Assembly: GCA_964536415.1 (NCBI GenBank)
Contig: CAZHXN010000004.1
Location: 38,705 to 102,704 of the forward strand
Source of the DNA: Trichothermofontia sp964536415
Lineage (GTDB): Bacteria > Cyanobacteriota > Cyanobacteriia > B231
Direction of reading: 5' to 3'
Length of the DNA stretch: 64,000 bases
Made by a program: the position numbers and the translations under genes. Positions 56,970-64,000 of this stretch are shown one piece after another (the stretch's first letter is position 1; every line of letters starts with the position of its first letter). The notes under the pieces are model-generated. The model worked only from the letters and a program-made list of their open reading frames with translations, ran no database searches and had not been told where the DNA came from.

Positions 56970-57678
56970 TATCGCGGTTGGGGGGACGATGCGACTGGGG
57001 AGAGGCTTCGCGAGTGCCGCCGACAGTCACCGAGATTGCTGGGGAATGTTCCGTTTCTAGCCAGAATTCCCAGGCTTTGGGATTGTTTACCAGTGGGACT
57101 CCTGCTGTTTGATTTGTCAGCCAGCGGGCGATCGCAGTGACGGGTCGCCCGATCGTGCGTTGCAGGATTTGGAAAACAACCCAACCTAGGGCGGTACACC
57201 AAAAAGCCGGCCACATGGCTAACCCCAGGGCCACCTCTAACCCCCGCACGGAGGACAGCAGGGTCCAGATGGAGATCACTATCCCGATCGTTACCCCCGC
57301 ATAGGGTAAGGCCACGAGGAAACCAAACAGTTGGGGGGCAAAGGCGAGGGCCAGGGTACGGTAGATCGCCTGAAATGGAACCGCTGCTGTTAGCAGCCAG
57401 TCGCAGACTAGCCAGGTACTCAAACTCCAGAAGAAATAACTAAAGCCAAATAGCACGGCGGAGAGCAGCACACTCAAGACAAACCGCAACGGTTTAACCC
57501 GATTCACAAAGAGGACAATCCCCTGTCCCAAGGTTTGGGATAACCCAGCCAGCAGGACGATCACGAGGGCAGCCTGGGTGCCACGGGGGAGGGTTTGAAC
57601 GAGTTCGTAGGCAGCAGGGTCGAGGGCGATCGCAGCCCCAATCAACTCCCAGAGGTGCTGGATGGCAGTGTCGTTCAT
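56962..57678 (-). CDS. Yip1-like multi-spanning membrane protein
   Basis: 238 residues with about five TM helices (about 31-50, 65-95, 105-130, 135-160 and 165-185) followed by a hydrophilic C-terminal tail of about 50 residues (EHSPAISVTVGGTREASPQS). The shape and the sequence LPRGTQAALVIVLLAGLSQTLG with the FSYFFWSLSTWLV helix fit YIP1-domain-like cyanobacterial proteins of unknown function. It overlaps the DUF3611 gene by eight bases. No enzymatic residues. The ATG at 57678 follows CATGATTG without a strong SD. Confidence 0.65.
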   Translation of the reverse strand: MNDTAIQHLWELIGAAIALDPAAYELVQTLPRGTQAALVIVLLAGLSQTLGQGIVLFVNRVKPLRFVLSVLLSAVLFGFSYFFWSLSTWLVCDWLLTAAVPFQAIYRTLALAFAPQLFGFLVALPYAGVTIGIVISIWTLLSSVRGLEVALGLAMWPAFWCTALGWVVFQILQRTIGRPVTAIARWLTNQTAGVPLVNNPKAWEFWLETEHSPAISVTVGGTREASPQSHRPPNRDNE

Positions 57679-57725
57679 GATTGAGGGAACGGGTAGGGCA
57701 GGGGGCAGCCGGATGGCTCGCAGCC

Positions 57726-57827
57726 TTACTGATCGAGGGTGGATCCACGGACAACGTGTCGCGCTGCGATCGCCAATATCATGACCGAAATCCCCGTGGT
57801 CAGCAAGCTAATCCCGACGAGGATACC
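57726..57827 (-). pseudogene. C-terminal membrane-helix relic next to a dispersed repeat
   Basis: Reads GILVGISLLTTGISVMILAI, AARHVVRGSTLDQ then TAA: one TM helix followed by a basic tail, as in the last helix of HdeD/DUF308-type proteins. The frame is cut off exactly where the dispersed repeat begins, so the repeat or its insertion event may have removed the rest. Confidence 0.45.
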
Positions 57828-57905
57828 CTCACCCCCACTCCTCTGCCAGAACGGGCGAGGGGTGGTTCAAGTCTCTTCGCCCCGCTGGGAGAAGGGATTG
57901 AGGAG
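57826..57905 (+). repeat. Diverged REP-like dispersed repeat
   Basis: ACCCTCACCCCCACTCCTCT, GCCAGAACGGGCGAGGGGTG, GTTCAAGTCTCTTCGCCCCG and CTGGGAGAAGGGATTGAGG follow the order of the family. It abuts a truncated membrane-protein relic. Confidence 0.65.
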
Positions 57906-58161
57906 TGAGGATCGAGAGGTGAAAAGGGAGGGAAACTGAGTAACTATCTCCGTTCTTTTTTCTCTCTTTTTTCTCCTCACGCAAGGGGAAAAGATTGGTC
58001 AGTCAACCAGGATAGAGAATACGAATTAACACCTACACAATTGCCAGGGCGATCGTCAGATTCGTCACACCTTCTGAATTGACCATGACTCCTTCACATC
58101 TCTTAATCTTATCGACACTCCCCTTTCCTAGGTGCTGAAAGTATCCGTATAAATACTACCT

Positions 58162-58398
58162 ATGTTGGCATTATGCTTGACTATGGGTAGTGTTATATCG
58201 ATCGCAGGTAGCTTGATTGCAAAGCGATGTTTAAACTCCGACATCAATTGGATCTCAGAGGGCTGGGATCATCAAGTTCTGTATGATAAGGGAGGAGTTT
58301 TTCAATTGTCTTCTCAAAAAAACTTTAAAAATGATTTCCAAAAGCATGGGCAGATTCCCCTGCTGGAAGGGCTAAGTAGGTGGGTATCATTAAAATAA
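58162..58398 (+). CDS. Doubtful small ORF
   Basis: 78 codons from ATG 58162: MLALCLTMGSVISIAGSLIA could be a TM or signal segment, then KRCLNSDINWISEGWDHQVL. No SD is evident and I know no family. The local composition is AT-richer than in its neighbours. May be chance or a relic. Confidence 0.22.
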   Translation: MLALCLTMGSVISIAGSLIAKRCLNSDINWISEGWDHQVLYDKGGVFQLSSQKNFKNDFQKHGQIPLLEGLSRWVSLK

Positions 58399-58505
58399 AG
58401 TCCTCCCTCCCCTTCTCTCAGGTTGGCGAAGTGGGACCAATCGCGTTCCCCTGATGGCCCATGTAATTGTTGCTAGCGTGATCGTTGCCACACCCTCTGA
58501 GTTTA

Positions 58506-61500
58506 ATGTCGCATTTATCCGTAGTAGGACCAATGACTGGGGCATTCCCCTCCCTAGAAAGCGTTCTAGCATCTGTCGTCGCGATCGCCCATGCCCTCGC
58601 GCTAAATACTGATGTGGCTGCCCCTCTCAACGAGATTCTGGCAAGGGTGCGAGAGACGCTGCACGTCGATTGGGTCATCTTATATCACCTTTTGCCGGAG
58701 GGGGAAGGAGTCGTACAGGCAGAAGCCGTCAATAGCCCCTGGTCCTCGATCGTGGAGCCGTTAAGCCGTGACCTTTACCTAGATCAAAGCTGGCTCGAAG
58801 GCCTCCAGCAAGGTCAGTTTAGGAGCATTGCAGATATTGATAGTTATGTAGTGGCTATACCTGCTTGTCAGCGTGCCCTGCTCAAGCGGTATCAGGTGCG
58901 GGCCAAGGTTGTGGTACCGGTGCTAACCAATGATCTCACCTTGTGGGGGGCACTGATTGTTCATCAGTGTAGGGAGCCGCGTCAATGGCAGTCCTTGGAG
59001 ATTCAGTATTTGCAACAGGTAGCTATGTACGTGGGGATGGCTTTATCCGATTGTGCTGATGGAGACGCTGCGCGCGTCGAGTCTGGCCCCCAGCGTGCTT
59101 TGCTTCCAGGGTTGTTGCCGACGATCGTACCGCTTGCGCCGACAACCTTTGCTGACGCTGGCAACGCTGGCAATCGCATTGATCCGATTGATCAGTTTCA
59201 TTATCCCCATTTTTGTCAGTCTAATCAGGCCAACTTGCTGCCACCTGAGGAGGTCAGGGCAGGGGATAGGGGTTGGGAAGGCGACCCTATCTCCCCCACT
59301 GCGATGTCCCCTAACAGTCCACCGGCTATTAGTCCACCGGCTGTTAGTGGCGATGCTGTCTGGGATTGGGATCTGGCCAGCAATATGCTGGTGATGTATC
59401 GTCGCCAGTCGTCTCCAGCGGGCCACACGGATACGGAGATCCGGTTTACCTATGCGGAATGGACGCAGCGCGTTCATCCGGATGACCGGGCGAGGGTGAT
59501 CGCTGCGGTCGATCACTATTTGCACGATTGGCACGAAGGCACTGACCCGTTCGGCAGTGAGTATCGTTTTGAGGTTGAGGCGGGAAGTTACTGCTGGCTT
59601 CAGATGCAGGGGGAGGTGGTGGAGAGGACGGCGGTTGGGGAACCCCTGCGGATGATCGGGACCAATACTGATATTACTGCCCAGAAACAGACTGAGGTTG
59701 CCCTCCAGGAGAGCCAGACTCAGTTGGAAATTTTATTTAATTCTCTAGAAGATTTTGTGTTTGTGGCAGATGCGCAGGGGCGGATTCTGCGAGCGAATCG
59801 GATTGCGCAAACCTGGCTGGGTTATACTGAGGCTGAACTAAAAACCCTGACGATCCTGGATCTCCATCCCCCTGAGCGACGGGCAGAGGTTGCTGGGATC
59901 GTTGCCGAGATGCTAGCTGGCCAGCGTACCTTGTGTACGATCCCACTGCTGGCGAGGGATGGCACCCAGATCGCGGTAGAAACGAGAGTGACGTTGGGGA
60001 GTTGGGAGCATCGCCCTGCCCTCTTTGGGATCTGTCGGGATGTGAGCGATCGCGTGGCTGCTGAGCAGACCCTGCGGGAGCAGGAAGCTTTTTTGCGCAG
60101 TATTTACGATGGGTGCGATGTCTCAATTTTTGTGGTTGATGTGTTGCCCGATGGCCACTTCCGCTATGGGGGTCTCAACCCCACCCATGAGCGCCTGACG
60201 GGGATTCGGAACCAGGACCTCCAGGGGCAAACCCCAGAAGCATTCTTCCCTCCTAATGTGGCGGCTGCGCTCCGCTCCCACTATCGCAGTTGTGTTCTGG
60301 CAGGGCAACCGATCGTTTATGAGGAATATCTACCGTTTCAAGGACAGGATACCTGGTGGTTAACCAAACTCACCCCGCTGCGCGATGCCACTGGGCGGAT
60401 TTACCGCTTGATTGGCACCAGTATCGACATCAGCGATCGGGTCCGGATTGAGGCAGCCCTCTACGAAAGCCAGCAGAAATACCAGATTTTGTTTCAGACC
60501 TTACCTGTGGGGGTTTCCATTACGGATGCCCAGGGGCGTTTGATCGAGGTTAACCCCGCTTCTGAGCGGATTTTGGGGATAGAGGCGGCTGAGCACCTGC
60601 ACCGGGATCTCGATGCCCCCAACTGGCAGATTATTCGTCCGGACGGGTCACCCATGCCCCCGGAGGAATATGCGAGTGTCCGCGCTTTGCGGGAAAATGT
60701 GCCGGTTGAGAATGTTGAGATGGGGGTTGTACAACCCAATGGCCAGGTACGCTGGCTCAATGTGAGTGCCGCGCCGATTCCTCTGGACCAGTATGGGGTG
60801 GCCATCACCTATGTGGATGTTACCGATCGTAAGCGTATGGATCAACACCTACGCGATCGCGATGAGATGTTGCGCAAACTGTTACAACAGGTACCGGGGG
60901 TCGTTTATCAATACCGGCTCTACCCCAATGGTCACTCCTGTTTTCCCTATGCCAGCGAAGGCATTCGTGAGATCTATGGGGTCACATCTGAGCAGGTGCG
61001 GGAGGATGCCACCGCTGTGTTGGCACGGTTACATCCCGATGATGTGAAGTGGGTGGTTGAGGCTATTTGGCAGTCCTTTCACAACCTGACCCTCTGGCAT
61101 GACGAGTACCGGGTGATCCTGCCGGGAAAGGGGGTGCAATGGCGCGAAGGCCATGCCATGCCGGAAAAATTGGCCGATGGGAGTGTCCTCTGGCATGGGT
61201 ACATTTGGGATATCACGGCCCGCAAGCAGACAGAAGCGCAGGTACAATCCGAATTCCAGCGGGAGCGCATGCTCTATCTTATCGATGATCACATCCGCGC
61301 CTCCCTGGATCTGGCTCAGATCCTCCGGACGACCGTTGAAGAAGTGCGGCAATTCCTGGACACCGATCGCGTAATTATTTACCGGTTTACTGCCGATTGG
61401 CATGGGGTGGTCCTGGCCGAGTCCGTGGCAGCGGGTTGGTTACCGATTCTCTCCCAGGAAATTACAGATTCCTGCTTTGTGGAAACCCAGGGGAGCACCT

Positions 61501-63047
61501 ACCATGACAATCATGTCAATGCGGTGAACGATATTTACAGGGTTGGTTTTTCCGAGTGTCATATCGAAATGCTGGAACGCCTGCAGGTGCGGGCCAAGTT
61601 GGTGGTGCCGATCGTTCACAGTGGTCGGCTTTGGGGATTATTGATCGCCCATCACTGCCAGGGACCCCGGTGGTGGGAGGCGATTGAGGGGCAGCTGTTG
61701 CAACAATTGGCGGGTCAATTAGCGATCGCCATCCAGCAGGCTGAATTGCATCAGCAAGTGAATGTATTAAATGCCACGCTGGATCGACAAGTGCAGGAAC
61801 GCACGGCTCAACTCCAACAGGCCCTAGATTTTGAAGCACGGCTCAAACGCATTACTGATAAGGTCCGCGATAGCCTCGATGAACACCAGATTTTGCAAAC
61901 AGCCGTCGAAGAGTTGGCCCAGGGACTTCAGGTAGAAGCCTGTGATACGGGCATTTACAACGCTGACCATACCCAATCGACGATCGCCCATGAAGTCAGC
62001 ACCCGTCTGGCTCCAGCCGTCGGCAGAACATTCAGCATTGCCAATGCTCTCTACCCTGAAATTTATCCCTACCTATTTAGGGGTGAGTCCTGCCAATTTT
62101 GTGGTCTTGTCCCCCCCCTGCGTTCGCACGGTGACGCCGCTGGCACATGGCAGCAACACCTGACGATCCTTGCCTATCCGATTGTGGATGATCAGGGGGT
62201 GCTGGGCGACATCTGGTTATTTAAACCCCCTACCAGTATCTTTAATGAGCAGGAGGTGCGTCTGGTGCAACAGGTGGCTAACCAATGCGCGATCGCCCTG
62301 CGTCAATCCCGGCTGTATCAGGCTGCCCAGGCCCAGGTGGAGGAACTCGAACGGTTGAACCGGCTTAAGGATGACTTCCTCAGTACGGTGTCTCACGAAC
62401 TGCGCACGCCGATGGCGAATATCAAACTAGCCACCCAAATGCTGGACTTGTTGCTGCAACAAGCCGGTATGCGTGACGATTACGATCGCTACCTCAGCAT
62501 TCTTAAAAGTGAAACGGAACGGGAAATTCGCTTGATCAACGATCTACTCTGGCTGACGCGGCTGGATGCCGAGACGGAACCACTGATGCCAACTGCAATT
62601 GATCTGCGCTATTTTTTGCCCCAGATTGCCCAACGTTTCCAGGATCGTGCCCAACAACAGCAGCAGCAGTTTCATCTGGAGATACCGGCGGCCATCCCCC
62701 CCCTGATAACAGATTTGGCCTACCTAGAACGGAGCCTGACCGAGTTGCTTGAAAATGCGTTCAAGCACACACCGGCGGGGGAAACGATCCACCTGGGCGT
62801 GCAAACCACAGCTACCACGGTTATCCTCCAGGTGAAAAATTCCGGCGTGGAAATTCCCATCATTGAACACGATCGGATTTTTAACACTTTCTACCGGATT
62901 CCCAATGCCAACCCCTGGCAACATAGCGGCACGGGTTTGGGCCTTGCTCTGGTGAAAAAGCTGGTAGAGTCCCTGGGCGGTACCCTCACCCTAGAGAGTG
63001 AGCAAAACTGGACAACCTTCAGCCTGCATTTACCCTGGTCCGTCTAG
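58506..63047 (+). CDS. Multi-PAS/GAF sensor histidine kinase
   Basis: 1513 residues from ATG 58506; an in-frame TTG at 58485 is seven codons earlier. No TM helix, so cytosolic. Order by eye: GAF 1 (about 20-190, DWVILYHLLPEGEG, VVVPVLTNDLTLWGALIVHQ), a Pro/Ser-rich linker (190-285), then five PAS/PAC units up to about 910 (such as FRYGGLNPTHERLTGIRNQD and ITDAQGRLIEVNPASERILG), GAF 2 (about 930-1080, DTDRVIIYRFTADWHGVVLA), a coiled linker, GAF 3 (about 1110-1255), HisKA with phospho-acceptor His near 1297 in STVSHELRTPMANIKL, and HATPase (LLENAFKHTPAGETI, RIFNTFYRIP, GTGLGLALVKKL). GAF 1 and 2 have no clear chromophore Cys (VRAKLVVPIVHSGRLWGLLI with H-H-C in IAHHCQGPR in GAF 2, which is the CBCR-like/phytochrome position with His but the Cys one residue after), so bilin binding is possible but unproven. 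No response regulator is adjacent. Confidence 0.93.
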   Translation: MSHLSVVGPMTGAFPSLESVLASVVAIAHALALNTDVAAPLNEILARVRETLHVDWVILYHLLPEGEGVVQAEAVNSPWSSIVEPLSRDLYLDQSWLEGLQQGQFRSIADIDSYVVAIPACQRALLKRYQVRAKVVVPVLTNDLTLWGALIVHQCREPRQWQSLEIQYLQQVAMYVGMALSDCADGDAARVESGPQRALLPGLLPTIVPLAPTTFADAGNAGNRIDPIDQFHYPHFCQSNQANLLPPEEVRAGDRGWEGDPISPTAMSPNSPPAISPPAVSGDAVWDWDLASNMLVMYRRQSSPAGHTDTEIRFTYAEWTQRVHPDDRARVIAAVDHYLHDWHEGTDPFGSEYRFEVEAGSYCWLQMQGEVVERTAVGEPLRMIGTNTDITAQKQTEVALQESQTQLEILFNSLEDFVFVADAQGRILRANRIAQTWLGYTEAELKTLTILDLHPPERRAEVAGIVAEMLAGQRTLCTIPLLARDGTQIAVETRVTLGSWEHRPALFGICRDVSDRVAAEQTLREQEAFLRSIYDGCDVSIFVVDVLPDGHFRYGGLNPTHERLTGIRNQDLQGQTPEAFFPPNVAAALRSHYRSCVLAGQPIVYEEYLPFQGQDTWWLTKLTPLRDATGRIYRLIGTSIDISDRVRIEAALYESQQKYQILFQTLPVGVSITDAQGRLIEVNPASERILGIEAAEHLHRDLDAPNWQIIRPDGSPMPPEEYASVRALRENVPVENVEMGVVQPNGQVRWLNVSAAPIPLDQYGVAITYVDVTDRKRMDQHLRDRDEMLRKLLQQVPGVVYQYRLYPNGHSCFPYASEGIREIYGVTSEQVREDATAVLARLHPDDVKWVVEAIWQSFHNLTLWHDEYRVILPGKGVQWREGHAMPEKLADGSVLWHGYIWDITARKQTEAQVQSEFQRERMLYLIDDHIRASLDLAQILRTTVEEVRQFLDTDRVIIYRFTADWHGVVLAESVAAGWLPILSQEITDSCFVETQGSTYHDNHVNAVNDIYRVGFSECHIEMLERLQVRAKLVVPIVHSGRLWGLLIAHHCQGPRWWEAIEGQLLQQLAGQLAIAIQQAELHQQVNVLNATLDRQVQERTAQLQQALDFEARLKRITDKVRDSLDEHQILQTAVEELAQGLQVEACDTGIYNADHTQSTIAHEVSTRLAPAVGRTFSIANALYPEIYPYLFRGESCQFCGLVPPLRSHGDAAGTWQQHLTILAYPIVDDQGVLGDIWLFKPPTSIFNEQEVRLVQQVANQCAIALRQSRLYQAAQAQVEELERLNRLKDDFLSTVSHELRTPMANIKLATQMLDLLLQQAGMRDDYDRYLSILKSETEREIRLINDLLWLTRLDAETEPLMPTAIDLRYFLPQIAQRFQDRAQQQQQQFHLEIPAAIPPLITDLAYLERSLTELLENAFKHTPAGETIHLGVQTTATTVILQVKNSGVEIPIIEHDRIFNTFYRIPNANPWQHSGTGLGLALVKKLVESLGGTLTLESEQNWTTFSLHLPWSV

Positions 63048-63140
63048 TTTCGGACAAGAGTGCTATCATCAGCGCAACTTTTTTGGACCGTCGCTGAGCA
63101 GCGGTCCTCGCTCTTTTTCTGTCTTGGGATACCACCGACT

Positions 63141-63971
63141 ATGCAGGTCTCTAAGTCTCCCCTAGCTCCATCAACGGCGATCGTCACAGCCCCCATGCAT
63201 GTGCCTTCTCCCCTCACCCGCTTCCCTGTCCGTCTCGCCCTCTATGGCGGTGGCGCGATCGCGGTGACAGCAACGGCAGCCCTCGTCAAGTACCTCCTGA
63301 GCCAACTCGCCGAGTCTGTGATCTACCCGATTCCCTTCTTGGGCGGCTTGCTGCAAAGCCTGGAGTTGGCAGAACTCAGCAACCTCCTGGTCTTTGCAAT
63401 TTTGGGCTTGGGGTTTGGGATGCTGACCCGTTGGTTATCTAGCCAGTGGGGACAGCGGCTGAGTGCGGCCTTGTTGATTGTTCTCGTGCCGCTCATTTTG
63501 ATGATCAGTCCCCAGGTACGCTACGATCGCTGGGTCGAGGCCGTGGCCGATCAGGCGCAATTAAATCGATCAGAGGCGATCGCCCTGACGAATGCCTACC
63601 TCGAGGATCGCATCCACAGCCAGGGATTGTGGGGTTTCTATCGCTATACAGCCCGTTATACGACGCTGCCCACCAGTCAGCCGGAGATGCAACGGGCGAC
63701 GCGGATTGACGCCCGGGTAGAGGATCAGTTTGCCAAAGTCACAGGGTTGGGGACCGCGATCGTCGCTACCCTCATGACCCTCTGTAGCTGGGGATTGCGG
63801 TTGTTCTATTTTATGATTGCCGCGATCGTCACGGTGAGTCATTTCCAAGAGGGCCTGAATCCTACCGCTGCCCGTTCACGCAGTAGCACGGCCAGGGAAT
63901 CGGTTCCGACTGCACCGCCTAGCCCCCCGCCCCCCGCCGCGGTGCTGGTTCTTTGTTCAACGATCCGTTAG
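63141..63971 (+). CDS. Hypothetical multi-spanning membrane protein
   Basis: 276 residues from ATG 63141; the frame is open upstream from 63060 but that part has no protein-like features. Hydrophobic helices at about 33-52, 56-82 (partly amphipathic), 84-105, 112-130 and 215-240, with a soluble segment at 135-205 (RWVEAVADQAQLNRSEAIAL, TNAYLEDRIHSQGLWGFYRY). The C-terminal 40 residues are Ser/Pro/Ala-rich. No family recognised and no catalytic motif. It lies about 90 bases behind the large histidine kinase on the same strand, so co-transcription is possible. Confidence 0.6.
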   Translation: MQVSKSPLAPSTAIVTAPMHVPSPLTRFPVRLALYGGGAIAVTATAALVKYLLSQLAESVIYPIPFLGGLLQSLELAELSNLLVFAILGLGFGMLTRWLSSQWGQRLSAALLIVLVPLILMISPQVRYDRWVEAVADQAQLNRSEAIALTNAYLEDRIHSQGLWGFYRYTARYTTLPTSQPEMQRATRIDARVEDQFAKVTGLGTAIVATLMTLCSWGLRLFYFMIAAIVTVSHFQEGLNPTAARSRSSTARESVPTAPPSPPPPAAVLVLCSTIR

Positions 63972-64000
63972 AGGATACTGAAAGATCGGGGCGTGCCTGG

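Larger units (their letters stand above)
57679..58505. other. Gene-poor region with relics and a repeat
   Basis: About 830 bases. Holds a membrane-helix relic (57726-57827), the adjoining dispersed repeat (57826-57905), an AT-richer stretch from 58100 with a doubtful 78-codon frame (58162-58398) and the leader of the large kinase. No RNA gene recognised. Confidence 0.55.

Noticed and set aside
1..64000. Insertion sequences with intact transposase
   Set aside because: No DDE, HUH or IS200/605-type transposase frame was found; only Rpn and Uma2 families and the decayed integrase are mobile-related.

Overview
The window looks like chromosomal DNA of a cyanobacterium, moderately GC-rich by eye. 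The HIP1 octamer GCGATCGC and its GATCG core are very frequent on both strands. Many genes belong to cyanobacterial or photosynthesis-linked families: BciB-type divinyl chlorophyllide reductase, a PCP_red small protein, NblA, DUF2499/DUF3593, DUF3611, DUF3352, SulP/BicA-like transport and a PspA/IM30 relative. A run of 13 Ns (34815-34827) shows that this is a draft or scaffolded sequence.

Layout. 1-4.4 kb: two small hypotheticals, homoserine dehydrogenase (hom) and a SulP anion transporter. 4.7-6.6 kb: an AT-richer island with a small conserved protein, a metallo-hydrolase fold protein lacking most of its metal ligands, and an ArsR-type regulator. 6.66-7.57 kb: a 5' fragment of hemE abuts, tail to tail, a 5' fragment of a methyltransferase-like gene, which is the signature of an inversion breakpoint or misjoin. 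7.6-23 kb: mostly housekeeping and metabolic genes (serS, HMA protein, esterase, GFA protein, amidohydrolase, a nitrate/sulfonate-type ABC transporter, DUF2499/DUF3593, PfkB kinase, HD-GYP response regulator, a nucleoside/sugar-type permease, a DUF3352 protein).

23.8-34.6 kb is the accessory heart of the window. One minus-strand run holds a PLD-SNF2 helicase, a large N6-adenine methylase, an MntA/HepT (MNT/HEPN) toxin-antitoxin pair, a duplicated methylase C-terminus as a 58-codon mini-gene, a DUF4258/DUF2283 pair with a nonsense-broken toxin, another nonsense-broken antitoxin-like ORF, a third methylase-tail remnant fused to an MntA-head remnant, and a DprA/SLOG-like gene. All three copies of the methylase 3' end meet the next ORF through the same TGATG stop/start overlap, as if this junction were a landing site for exchangeable toxin-antitoxin cargo. 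A HicB-like ORF, a decayed integron-type integrase and a two-repeat CRISPR-like relic follow.

34.8-64 kb: DUF58 protein, GMC oxidoreductase, Uma2 protein, BciB, a polysaccharide deacetylase with altered catalytic motifs, an exopolysaccharide export cluster (ABC-2 permease, Wzc-like kinase, Wza-like protein, glycosyltransferase), tRNA-Gly(UCC), rodA, mrp, a radical SAM protein, a TPR protein, a PspA-like gene split by one stop codon, nblA, DUF3611 and Yip1-like membrane proteins, a 1.5-kb-residue multi-PAS/GAF histidine kinase and a membrane protein.

Two window-wide features stand out. A REP-like dispersed repeat ('ctcaccctaaatccctctcc' family) occurs in at least seven places, once in frame inside the helicase. 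Short, nearly perfect tandem duplications (10-25 bp, twice) recur in intergenic DNA and sometimes in genes. Several genes are decaying through single nonsense changes, deletions or truncation.
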